DNA of 6,629 nucleotides from Flavipsychrobacter stenotrophus (GTDB lineage: Bacteria > Bacteroidota > Bacteroidia > Chitinophagales > Chitinophagaceae). The position numbers and the translations under genes were made by a program. The notes under the pieces are model-generated. The model was not told where the DNA came from. It saw nothing but the letters and a program-made list of their open reading frames with translations, and searched no databases. Below, one piece after another: positions 1-6,440 of this stretch (within the stretch, counting starts at the first letter, position 1; every line of letters begins with the position of its first letter). Location: contig CANCOG010000283.1 of assembly GCA_947379685.1 (NCBI GenBank), positions 1-6,629 of the forward strand, read 5' to 3'.

Positions 1-1095
1 CTTATTACTGCTTATGGCGATATTGACCTTGCTGTCCGGTCGCTCAAGGAAGGTGCTGCTGACTTTGTTATAAAACCATGGAGCAATGCCCGCTTGCTCG
101 AGACAATGGAAGAGGCCATAAGAAAGAAGGGAGATAAAACAGCGAAGAAAAACCAGAAGGAAAGCAGCCGTGAAAATGAATTATTGGGCGGATCGGAAGC
201 CATGCAGGACATTCTGTATAAAATTAATAAAGTCGCCCCAACCGATGCCAACATATTGATATTGGGCGAAAACGGAACCGGCAAGGACCTGATCGCTAAA
301 GCCATTCACCAACAATCACAAAGGGCTGCCATGCCGTTCATTAAAATTGATGTGGGCGCACTTACCGACTCATTGTTTGAAAGCGAACTTTTCGGGCACA
401 AAAAAGGAGCATTCACCGATGCACGCGATGACCGGGAGGGAAGGTTTGAGGCGGCAAATGGTGGCACCTTGTTTTTAGATGAAATAGGAAATATTACCCT
501 GCAGCAACAGGCGAAACTGCTCACTGCACTGCAAAACCGAACTATCACCCGGCTGGGTTCGAACCAACCCATACCTGTTAACATCCGCTTGCTTTGCGCT
601 ACCAATGTTTCGCTGAGCGAACTGGCCAACGATACCCGCTTCCGCAAAGACCTGATATACCGTATTAATACAGTAGAGATCATAGTTCCGCCCCTCAGAA
701 AACGAGGAGACGATATTGAATTGCTCGCCAATCACTTTGCTAAAGTATATGGAGATAAATACCTTAAACAACAGATCACCTTTACCAAACGTGCCATAGC
801 CAAACTGCAGCAATACCAGTTCCCGGGCAATGTACGGGAACTGCAATATATAATAGAGCGGGCAGTGATAATGGCCGAAAGCGAGTTGCTGGATGACAAT
901 GACCTTACGTTTTCTCCCATTGAGTCATCTGTTCAGGATAATGAACACGCGACTGAAACGCGGCTGAGTAACATTGAAAAAAATACGATTCTCCGGGTCA
1001 TAGAAAAAAATGATGGGAACATAACCAGGGCAGCCAGGGAACTGGGTATTACCCGCACAGCATTATACCGAAGACTGGGCAAGTATGATATATAA
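1..1095 (+). CDS. NtrC-family sigma-54-dependent response regulator (5' truncated)
   Basis: This is a transcription activator of the bacterial enhancer-binding protein class; phosphorylated by a kinase, it uses ATP to open sigma-54 RNA polymerase promoters. The reading frame is open from base 1, so the start lies outside the window; 364 residues are visible, and about 90 are missing compared with usual family members of about 450. Visible residues 1-27 are the end of a receiver domain, with the conserved Thr at 3 (LITAYG) and Lys at 25 (VIKPW); the phosphorylated Asp is off the window. The AAA+ domain follows: Walker A GENGTGK at 89-95, the sigma-54 contact loop GAFTDA at 136-141 (canonical GAFTGA), Walker B GGTLFLDE at 154-161, arginine fingers in FRKDLIYR near 213-215, and sensor II GNVRE near 276-280. 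A Fis-type helix-turn-helix occupies about 324-364. The end overlaps the kinase gene by 11 bp, implying translational coupling. The family is certain; the target genes are unknown. Confidence 0.96.
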   Translation, partial: LITAYGDIDLAVRSLKEGAADFVIKPWSNARLLETMEEAIRKKGDKTAKKNQKESSRENELLGGSEAMQDILYKINKVAPTDANILILGENGTGKDLIAKAIHQQSQRAAMPFIKIDVGALTDSLFESELFGHKKGAFTDARDDREGRFEAANGGTLFLDEIGNITLQQQAKLLTALQNRTITRLGSNQPIPVNIRLLCATNVSLSELANDTRFRKDLIYRINTVEIIVPPLRKRGDDIELLANHFAKVYGDKYLKQQITFTKRAIAKLQQYQFPGNVRELQYIIERAVIMAESELLDDNDLTFSPIESSVQDNEHATETRLSNIEKNTILRVIEKNDGNITRAARELGITRTALYRRLGKYDI

Positions 1096-2428
1096 ACGAC
1101 AAACCGCAATAACGCTTTTACTGATAGTGGCGCTGTTTGCAACGCTTTGTATAGCCGCATGGCTGGTAGTTCAGCATAAATACGCGCTGGCGCTTTTGTC
1201 GCTGCCGGTTGTAGCATATGTCCTATTTTATTTTTACCGGGCTCAGGTACATGCTTCCCGTGAGATCACCAAATTTGCAGAAGGCATTCGTTACCGCGAT
1301 TTTACTCAATTTTATAATACAGAAAATGCTCCTCCGGGACTGTACACCGTCTGGCAGGGCTTTAACGATATCAATGCAACTTTTAAAACGATAAGTAAGG
1401 AACGAGAAACTCAGTTTCATTACCTCCAAAATATTCTTGGACTGGTAGATACGGGTATCCTGTCCTACGATATGGCAACAGGAGAGATCAGCTGGATGAA
1501 CGAATCGCTGAAACGCTTGCTGAAACTGCCCTACCTGAAAAATATCAATAGTTTGGAAAAGAGATTTCCAGAACTGGCACAACAGGTTTTAACGATAAAA
1601 CCAGGAGAACGGAATATCGCTACACTGCATGTAGAAAAAGACACGCTAAAGCTTTTATTGTCTGCAACCGCCTTTCAGGCTGAAGACCGGAAATTTAAAC
1701 TCATTGCATTCCAGAATGCGAATGAAGCCCTGGACGAAACCGAAGCTGCCGCCTGGCAAAAACTACTCCGGGTAATGACGCATGAGATCATGAATTCGGT
1801 TGCCCCGATAGCCTCCCTCGCCGATACCATGTCCAAACGGCTGGAGGAAACGATACCACAATCCGCTGACACATCCGGCGCTATCGATGACTTTAAAGTG
1901 TGTATTGACACCATAAAAAACAGGAGCACCGGGCTGCTGAAGTTTGCTGACACGTATCGTAATCTCAGTAAAATAAAGGTCCCTGAAAAAACAGAAATTG
2001 CGGGTTATGTTCTGTTTGAGAACCTGTACAACCTTATGCAGCCGACACTGGATCAAAAAAATATTGAATTGAATATCGTCCTGCCCGACCCTTCCATATC
2101 CCTCAATGCCGACATCAGCCTGGTAGAACAAGCGCTCATCAATTTATTGCTGAACGCGATTGATGCCGTAAAAGATGTTGCAGTTCCTTCTATTACGCTA
2201 AAAGCATTTATAGCAGAGAACAACCGCCCTACAATAGAGATCAGCGACAACGGCCACGGCATGGATGAGGAAACACTGGACAAAATATTTATTCCCTTCT
2301 TCACCACGCGCAAGACAGGTAGTGGCATCGGGCTCAGCCTTTGCCGCCAGATAATGGTACTGCACAAGGGCAATATTCAGGCACGGTCAAAGGTTGGAGT
2401 AGGTACTGTTTTTGTATTGCAATTTTAG
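1085..2428 (+). CDS. PAS-containing NtrB/NtrY-like sensor histidine kinase
   Basis: This inner-membrane sensor kinase is probably the partner of the overlapping response regulator. The 447 residues begin with two predicted membrane helices (about 8-29 and 33-52) separated by only a few residues, so there is almost no periplasmic domain. A linker (about 53-112) leads to a PAS-like segment (about 113-210, with VDTGILSYDMATGEISWMN). The HisKA helix carries the phospho-accepting His233 in MTHEIMNSVAPI. The ATPase domain shows an N box with Asn353 and Asn357 (NLLLNAID), G1 at 388-393 (DNGHGM), an F box at 402-409 (FIPFFTTR) and G2 at 412-417 (GSGIGL). All core catalytic motifs are intact. The ATG at 1085 lies inside the end of the regulator gene and gives a natural N-terminus just before the first helix. 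The signal is not evident: with no extracytoplasmic domain, it probably senses through the membrane helices or the cytoplasmic PAS. No gene with a recognised function in nitrogen control is nearby, so I do not name it ntrB. Confidence 0.95.
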   Translation: MIYKRQTAITLLLIVALFATLCIAAWLVVQHKYALALLSLPVVAYVLFYFYRAQVHASREITKFAEGIRYRDFTQFYNTENAPPGLYTVWQGFNDINATFKTISKERETQFHYLQNILGLVDTGILSYDMATGEISWMNESLKRLLKLPYLKNINSLEKRFPELAQQVLTIKPGERNIATLHVEKDTLKLLLSATAFQAEDRKFKLIAFQNANEALDETEAAAWQKLLRVMTHEIMNSVAPIASLADTMSKRLEETIPQSADTSGAIDDFKVCIDTIKNRSTGLLKFADTYRNLSKIKVPEKTEIAGYVLFENLYNLMQPTLDQKNIELNIVLPDPSISLNADISLVEQALINLLLNAIDAVKDVAVPSITLKAFIAENNRPTIEISDNGHGMDEETLDKIFIPFFTTRKTGSGIGLSLCRQIMVLHKGNIQARSKVGVGTVFVLQF

Positions 2429-2443
2429 GACGAGGACGAGGAC
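2428..2443. repeat. Short hexamer repeat at the kinase stop codon
   Basis: Two copies of GGACGA plus a partial third copy (GGAC) begin at the last base of the kinase TAG stop codon. Gain or loss of a unit would not change the protein. It may be only a chance low-complexity stretch. Confidence 0.4.
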
Positions 2444-2507
2444 CATTTCCAGATCCAGCTGTAAGTCCCGATGACTCCTGTTTTTTAGCTGGACTAGTCG
2501 TTATCGA

Positions 2508-2551
2508 AACGGCCAAAATACAAAATGGCCGAAGCAAAGCAACGGCCATTT
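2508..2551. terminator. Probable bidirectional terminator between kinase gene and pdxA
   Basis: A perfect 9-bp stem, AAATGGCCG at 2523-2531 with CGGCCATTT at 2543-2551, encloses an 11-nt loop. On the plus strand it is followed by a short mixed T/A stretch; on the minus strand TGTATTTTGG follows. It sits between two genes that converge on it, as expected for a shared terminator, although neither U-run is uninterrupted. A further CGGCCA at 2510-2515 can pair instead with TGGCCG at 2526-2531 (10-nt loop), so two exclusive hairpins are possible. The rest of the 2429-2579 spacer holds no gene that I can support. Confidence 0.6.
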
Positions 2552-2579
2552 CACTAATTACAAGACTATAATATTTAGC

Positions 2580-3653
2580 TTAAGATTCAGTTTCACGTTC
2601 CTTTTCAATCCTTCCTCTGCGTATCGGGTTTGAGGTATTGGTCAGGTATTCGCCTCGTTGGTTAATAAGATCTATACACTGATAAACCGCTTCTCTGAAT
2701 GAAGACGGATCAGCCAGATTTTTTCCTGCAATATCAAATGCTGTACCATGATCAGGTGAAGTACGGATCACGGGCAATCCGGCTGTATAATTCACACCTT
2801 CGCCTTGTGCTATAGTTTTAAATGCTACCAGACCCTGATCGTGGTACATGGCCAATACAGCATCGAATTCGCTGTATACAGTCCGTGCAAAAAATGCATC
2901 GGCGCTATAGGGACCAAAAACCAGGTTGCCTGCATTACGCAGCTGATCTATTACCGGCTTAATAACAGTTTGCTCTTCAGTCCCAATTTGTCCGTCATCT
3001 CCGGCATGAGGGTTTAGACCCAATACCGCAATTTTAGGCTTATCAATGCCAAAGTCCCTAACGAGACACTCCTTCATGATTGCCAGCTTAGATAACAATA
3101 CTTCCTTTGTAATGGCCGCTGATATTTTCGACACAGGGATATGCTCGGTAACAAGCCCAACCCTGAAACTATTGCTGAACAACAGCATCAGCACATCCTT
3201 GGCACCAAACTTATCTTTAAAGAACGGTGTATGGCCGGTAAAAGGGAAATCAGGGATGTTGGTATTGCTCTTGTGTATAGGCGCTGTAACAATGCCATCC
3301 AACTGACCATCCTTCAGACACTGTGCAGCCACCATCAGCGATCGTACTGCATACTTGCCACCAGACTCAGTAAGTACACCCGGCTGAAGAGACACTTCAT
3401 CTTCCCAGCAGTTAAAAATATTGATCTGCTTGGGGTTGAGCTTGGTAAGATCCTTTGTGCTGGTGAAATTAAAGGTATGGTCGGGCGAAATGCGCCTGTA
3501 GAAATTGATCACCTTGTTAGAGGCAAATATTACCGGAGTGCATAATTCCAGCATCCTGTTGTCAGAAAATGTCTTGATGATCACTTCTATACCAATACCG
3601 TTCAGGTCTCCTGTTGTAATCCCGATAATGGGCTTTTCCGGATTTGTTTGCAT
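2580..3653 (-). CDS. pdxA: 4-hydroxythreonine-4-phosphate dehydrogenase
   Basis: PdxA oxidises 4-phosphohydroxy-L-threonine with NAD(P)+; the unstable product decarboxylates to 3-amino-2-oxopropyl phosphate, which PdxJ joins to deoxyxylulose phosphate to make pyridoxine 5'-phosphate. It is a cytosolic, metal-dependent enzyme. The 357 residues show the family signatures: GITTGDLNGIGIEV near the N-terminus (11-24), TAPIHK (123-128), and the three metal-binding histidines His141 (TGHTPFF), His216 (LNPHAGD) and His271 (MYHDQG). TSPDHGTAFDIAG (298-310) is the C-terminal signature. It is longer than E. coli PdxA (about 329 residues), partly through residues around 60-85 and a highly charged C-terminal tail (RRGRIEKERETES). 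The ATG at 3653 is the first in-frame start after a stop codon at 3668-3666. No Shine-Dalgarno sequence is close to it; the purine run AAAAAGGGGG lies over 30 bases upstream. It follows pepA on the same strand after 150 bp and could be read from pepA or from its own weak promoter. Confidence 0.97.
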   Translation of the reverse strand: MQTNPEKPIIGITTGDLNGIGIEVIIKTFSDNRMLELCTPVIFASNKVINFYRRISPDHTFNFTSTKDLTKLNPKQINIFNCWEDEVSLQPGVLTESGGKYAVRSLMVAAQCLKDGQLDGIVTAPIHKSNTNIPDFPFTGHTPFFKDKFGAKDVLMLLFSNSFRVGLVTEHIPVSKISAAITKEVLLSKLAIMKECLVRDFGIDKPKIAVLGLNPHAGDDGQIGTEEQTVIKPVIDQLRNAGNLVFGPYSADAFFARTVYSEFDAVLAMYHDQGLVAFKTIAQGEGVNYTAGLPVIRTSPDHGTAFDIAGKNLADPSSFREAVYQCIDLINQRGEYLTNTSNPIRRGRIEKERETES

Positions 3654-3729
3654 GTATATGTATCTTTATATGGGAACTGGGTCCCCCTTTTTGTAAACTT
3701 TTATTAAGTGAAGTTACCGTTCAGTCCGG

Positions 3730-3761
3730 CAAAAATTGCCATTTAGACGACTCCCTTTCAA
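3730..3761 (-). promoter_or_regulatory. Weak candidate promoter for pdxA
   Basis: On the minus strand, TTG (3761-3759) stands 21 bp before AATTTTTG (3737-3730), which differs at one base from the Bacteroidota -7 consensus TAnnTTTG. The -7 element falls within a small perfect inverted repeat (GGCAA, 3-base loop, TTGCC; 3728-3740), and the -33 element falls in the first unit of the heptad repeat. It would give a 5' leader of roughly 70 bases. The match is modest, and read-through from pepA is an equally good explanation for pdxA expression. Confidence 0.25.
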
Positions 3762-3807
3762 CTTTTTACTTTCGACTCTCGACTTATGACTTACGACTCT
3801 CAACTAC
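3759..3807. repeat. Degenerate 7-bp tandem repeat between pepA and pdxA
   Basis: Seven consecutive heptamers of consensus YGACTYW keep exact 7-base phase from 3759 to 3807. Positions 3-5 of every unit are ACT; the best-conserved units are CGACTCT and CGACTTA. A related CGACTCC stands at 3748-3754, separated by four bases. The last unit contains the pepA TAG stop codon (3806-3804). The repeat is visible directly; its role is not. It could be a decayed slippage-generated array, a terminator-like leader element, or a genome-wide intergenic repeat family. Confidence 0.75.
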
Positions 3808-5240
3808 GATTTCCCCATGTGCGACACGAAATCGAGCAACATACGCATACCGTAAGCGGTACCGCCTACTGGCAAGTAACCTTTCTTAGCAGTATTGAAC
3901 GAAACACCCGCAATGTCAAAGTGCATCCACGGATAGTCGGTAAAATGCTCCAGGAATTTACCTGCAGTTATAGCACCGCCAGTCGCTCCGCCCACATTCT
4001 TTATGTCTGCAATGTCCGACTTTATCTGATCGCCATATTCATCCCACAGTGGGTATTCAACAAGGCGCTCATATTGACGGAATCCGCTTTCGCGGAAAGC
4101 TTGTTTTGTTTCTTCGCTGGCAGTACCCATACAAACGATACCATGCTCCCCTACTGCAGCAGAAGCAGCGCCCGTAAGTGTAGCAAAATCCATCACCAGT
4201 TCAGGCTTGTAGCGTTTAGCATAATGAAGTGCATCGCCCAGCAGCATACGGCCCTCTGCATCGGTATTCAATACCTCAACTGTAGCGCCGCTCATCATTT
4301 TCACAACGTCACCAGGCACATAGGCATTCTCTCCCGGCCTGTTATCGGTGGCAGGAACAAGAGCAATAACATGAATAGGTAATTGCATTTGTGCGATAGC
4401 ATACATAGCACCCGTTACCAGGGCTGCACCACCCATATCACTCTTCATACGGTCCATGGAATTCGGAGTTGGCTTCAAAGACAAACCACCGGTATCATAA
4501 ACAACACCCTTTCCTACCAATACTAATGGTTTCTTATTAAGAGCCTTTTTCGGAACGTACTCCATAATAGTGAAAGTCGGCGGGTCGATACTCCCCCTGT
4601 TCACAGACAATAAACCGCCCATGCCTTCTTTCTCTATTCTTGCTTTATTGAAAACAGTCACCTTAAACCCGCCTTCCTTTCCTATAGCGGTAATTTCCTT
4701 TGCCAACTGCTCAGCAGTAAGGTAGCTAAGCGGTTCATTCACCAGAGTTCTTGCCTTGTAAATGGCATTTATTATAATGCCCAGATGCGTCAAATCCTTT
4801 ACCGTGGCTGATTCCTTAGTGAACAGGATACGCTCCAGTGTATGAGTAAGCTTCTTTGCTTCCGTACGGTATTTCAAAAACTGGTAGTTCGCCAGCGCCA
4901 TACCTTCAGCAACCAACAATGCAGCATCACCCCGTGCCGATAAATTCGTGAGGGTAATTTCCTGTATTTTTTGCTTATTACAAATCGCAGTCACCTCTAC
5001 ACCAGCCTTACGGCAAGCTTCGGCGGTCTGCCATTCTGTTTTCTTATCCTTCAGCAGGTAAATGATCACCAGGTAGCTGTAACGGTTAAGCGTAACTATC
5101 GTTTGTTCGTTGGTAATAGCTGTGTTTACGTATTCAGTTTCTTCGGGAGAAATTGCGGGTACATGGCTTAGTTTTTCCGCATCATTCATTATGTACACCC
5201 TGTGTTTTACGGGTGCCTTTTGCGATATTTTAAATTCCAT
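3804..5240 (-). CDS. pepA: Leucyl aminopeptidase, M17 family
   Basis: This cytosolic, two-metal (Zn/Mn) aminopeptidase removes N-terminal residues, typically leucine, from peptides; the family forms hexamers. The 478 residues contain a divergent N-terminal domain (about 1-150) and the conserved catalytic domain. Metal and catalytic residues are all recognisable by comparison with E. coli PepA: Lys244 and Asp249 in GKGVVYDTGGLSLKP, Lys256, Asp268 in MKSDMGGAA, and Asp327, Glu329 and Arg331 in the NTDAEGRMLLGDAL signature. DFATLTGA follows at 351-358. There is one extra residue between Lys256 and Asp268 relative to E. coli. Total length is slightly under the E. coli enzyme (503), with the difference mainly in the N-terminal domain. 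The ATG at 5240 begins MEFKISQ; no Shine-Dalgarno sequence is evident. It is transcribed divergently from the 5439 gene and precedes pdxA. Some PepA proteins also bind DNA; nothing here shows that this one does. Confidence 0.97.
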   Translation of the reverse strand: MEFKISQKAPVKHRVYIMNDAEKLSHVPAISPEETEYVNTAITNEQTIVTLNRYSYLVIIYLLKDKKTEWQTAEACRKAGVEVTAICNKQKIQEITLTNLSARGDAALLVAEGMALANYQFLKYRTEAKKLTHTLERILFTKESATVKDLTHLGIIINAIYKARTLVNEPLSYLTAEQLAKEITAIGKEGGFKVTVFNKARIEKEGMGGLLSVNRGSIDPPTFTIMEYVPKKALNKKPLVLVGKGVVYDTGGLSLKPTPNSMDRMKSDMGGAALVTGAMYAIAQMQLPIHVIALVPATDNRPGENAYVPGDVVKMMSGATVEVLNTDAEGRMLLGDALHYAKRYKPELVMDFATLTGAASAAVGEHGIVCMGTASEETKQAFRESGFRQYERLVEYPLWDEYGDQIKSDIADIKNVGGATGGAITAGKFLEHFTDYPWMHFDIAGVSFNTAKKGYLPVGGTAYGMRMLLDFVSHMGKS

Positions 5241-5364
5241 GGGGTAAAGTTAACTTAAAAGTAAAAATGGCGGTATATTTCATTTTGAAATACAATTCCG
5301 ACCTTGAAATCGAAAGATACTATCCACTTTCTGTTTTGCCAATAATAAACATTAACAAAATAAA

Positions 5365-5396
5365 TTTGAATTTACATGTACATACACGTAATTTTG
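5365..5396 (+). promoter_or_regulatory. Bacteroidota-type promoter of the dioxygenase gene
   Basis: TTTG at 5365-5368 and TAATTTTG at 5389-5396, 20 bp apart, match the Bacteroidota consensus (-33 TTTG, -7 TAnnTTTG). Transcription would start near 5403, giving a leader of about 35 bases before the ATG at 5439. No comparably good promoter was found for the divergent pepA gene in the rest of 5241-5438; the nearest is TACTTTTA on the minus strand, without a well-placed -33 element. Confidence 0.7.
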
Positions 5397-5400
5397 TACA
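5377..5400. promoter_or_regulatory. Paired TGTACA palindromes over the promoter (candidate operator)
   Basis: Two identical 6-bp palindromes, TGTACA at 5377-5382 and 5395-5400, are 18 bp apart start to start and bracket the -7 element; the second overlaps its last two bases. A dimeric regulator bound here would block the promoter. The arrangement is seen directly, but in AT-rich DNA it may be chance, and no regulator is known. Confidence 0.3.
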
Positions 5401-5438
5401 AGTTTCAATCAGAAACAAATTATTAACGACTGAACACC

Positions 5439-6323
5439 ATGAAAAGGCGGTCATTTTTAAAAACAGGTGGTCTTGTGGCCATCGCACAATGTACAGGTAT
5501 GTCTACTTTATCAGCATTATCATCGCTGGGCAATAGTCTTGCCCCATCTCCCCGTATGCCCGTTATGTTTATAGGCCATGGCAACCCCATGAATGCAATT
5601 GAAGATAATGAATTCAGCCGTAGCTGGCAGGCTATGGGTAAGTCATTGCCCCGGCCACAGGCAATATTGTCGGTATCGGCACACTGGCTTACAGACACAA
5701 CCCAGGTAACAGCAATGGCCCACCCCAAAACCATTCACGACTTTGGTGGGTTCCCGAAAAAACTATTTGAAGCCCAATATCCCGCACCGGGGTCGCCTGA
5801 GTTTGCCAAACTCACCCAAAAGCTCGTCACCTCCAGCCATGTGCAAACCGATGAATCGTGGGGACTCGACCACGGCACCTGGAGCGTTTTGTTACCTATG
5901 TACCCTGCCGCCGATATCCCGGTGTTTCAATTGGGAATAGTATATAATCAGCCGCCTTCCTACCATTACGAAATTGGCAAACAACTATCTGCCCTTAGAG
6001 AAAAAGGTGTGCTGATCATCGGCAGCGGTAACCTGGTGCACAACCTCGGCAAGGTAGATTGGAGCGGCGGAAATAAAGTATATGACTGGGCACAGGAGTT
6101 CGATTCCAAATTCACAAACTGGATAGACAAGGGCGACCACGCATCTATATTGAATTACCAGAAATTGCTGGGCTCCACCGCCGAACTGGCCCACCCTACC
6201 TATGACCACCTGCTGCCTCTGTTTTACATACTCGGCTTGCAACAAAAAAATGAAAAGATCACTTACTTCAATGACAAGTTCGATATGGGGTCAATTTCCA
6301 TGCGGTCGATGCTTATAAAATGA
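5439..6323 (+). CDS. ygiD: YgiD-like 4,5-DOPA extradiol dioxygenase family protein with Tat signal
   Basis: This is a class III (LigB-type) extradiol ring-cleavage dioxygenase, closest to E. coli YgiD, which cleaves L-DOPA. From residue 40 the 294-residue protein matches YgiD motif by motif: FIGHGNPMNAIEDN (44-57), PRPQAILSVSAHW (71-83), TIHDFGGFP (98-106), YPAPGSP (114-120), LDHGTW (143-148), GSGNLVHNL (195-203) and HPTYDHLLPLFYILG (252-266). Likely metal ligands or active-site residues are His47, His82, His201 and His257, with His145 in the LDHG motif. Unlike E. coli YgiD, it has an N-terminal extension MKRRSFLK followed by a hydrophobic stretch, a typical twin-arginine signal; the cleavage site is unclear. 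A metalloenzyme folded in the cytoplasm is a sensible Tat substrate. Its physiological phenol is unknown; no catechol pathway gene lies beside it. It has its own promoter and terminator, so it is probably monocistronic. The symbol reflects family membership, not proven function. Confidence 0.92.
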   Translation: MKRRSFLKTGGLVAIAQCTGMSTLSALSSLGNSLAPSPRMPVMFIGHGNPMNAIEDNEFSRSWQAMGKSLPRPQAILSVSAHWLTDTTQVTAMAHPKTIHDFGGFPKKLFEAQYPAPGSPEFAKLTQKLVTSSHVQTDESWGLDHGTWSVLLPMYPAADIPVFQLGIVYNQPPSYHYEIGKQLSALREKGVLIIGSGNLVHNLGKVDWSGGNKVYDWAQEFDSKFTNWIDKGDHASILNYQKLLGSTAELAHPTYDHLLPLFYILGLQQKNEKITYFNDKFDMGSISMRSMLIK

Positions 6324-6365
6324 AGTTCCTCCATATTAGCAAGATCATCATCATCCACAAATACA

Positions 6366-6399
6366 ACTAAAGACTGGCCATCGCGCCAGTTTTTTAGTT
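6366..6399. terminator. Intrinsic terminator after the dioxygenase gene
   Basis: ACTGGC (6373-6378) and GCCAGT (6385-6390) form a 6-bp GC-rich stem with a 6-base loop, followed by TTTTT (6391-6395). The flanking AACTAAA and TTTAGTT extend the pairing past a mismatch or bulge. It lies about 50 bp after the dioxygenase stop codon and before the next gene, so it ends the dioxygenase transcript. The A-rich left arm would also let it act on the other strand. Confidence 0.85.
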
Positions 6400-6440
6400 C
6401 CCCCTGCAGCCAACGGAATTAAACGTAATATTGCGGACTC

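Noticed and set aside
94..96. TTG as the start codon of the response regulator
   Set aside because: The same frame continues upstream to base 1 and encodes the conserved end of a receiver domain, so the gene begins outside the window.
465..480. TGGCAC resembling a sigma-54 -24 element (also near 1576)
   Set aside because: Both lie inside coding sequence and lack the GC at the required -12 spacing.
2341..2571. A 76-codon plus-strand open frame at the end of the kinase gene
   Set aside because: Half of it overlaps the conserved ATPase domain in another frame and the rest passes through the terminator hairpin; no recognisable protein features.
3672..3692. GGGA/TCCC hairpin followed by TTTTT on the plus strand before pdxA
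   Set aside because: The stem is only 4 bp, and no plus-strand gene ends there; on the minus strand it lacks a following T run.
3786..4382. A 198-codon plus-strand open frame
   Set aside because: It lies antisense to the conserved C-terminal half of pepA, has no recognisable domain, and has a composition rich in Cys, Ser and His typical of an antisense shadow.
5267..5536. An 89-codon plus-strand open frame in the spacer before the dioxygenase gene
   Set aside because: It overlaps about 100 bases of the conserved dioxygenase gene in another frame, covers the predicted promoter, and resembles no family I know.
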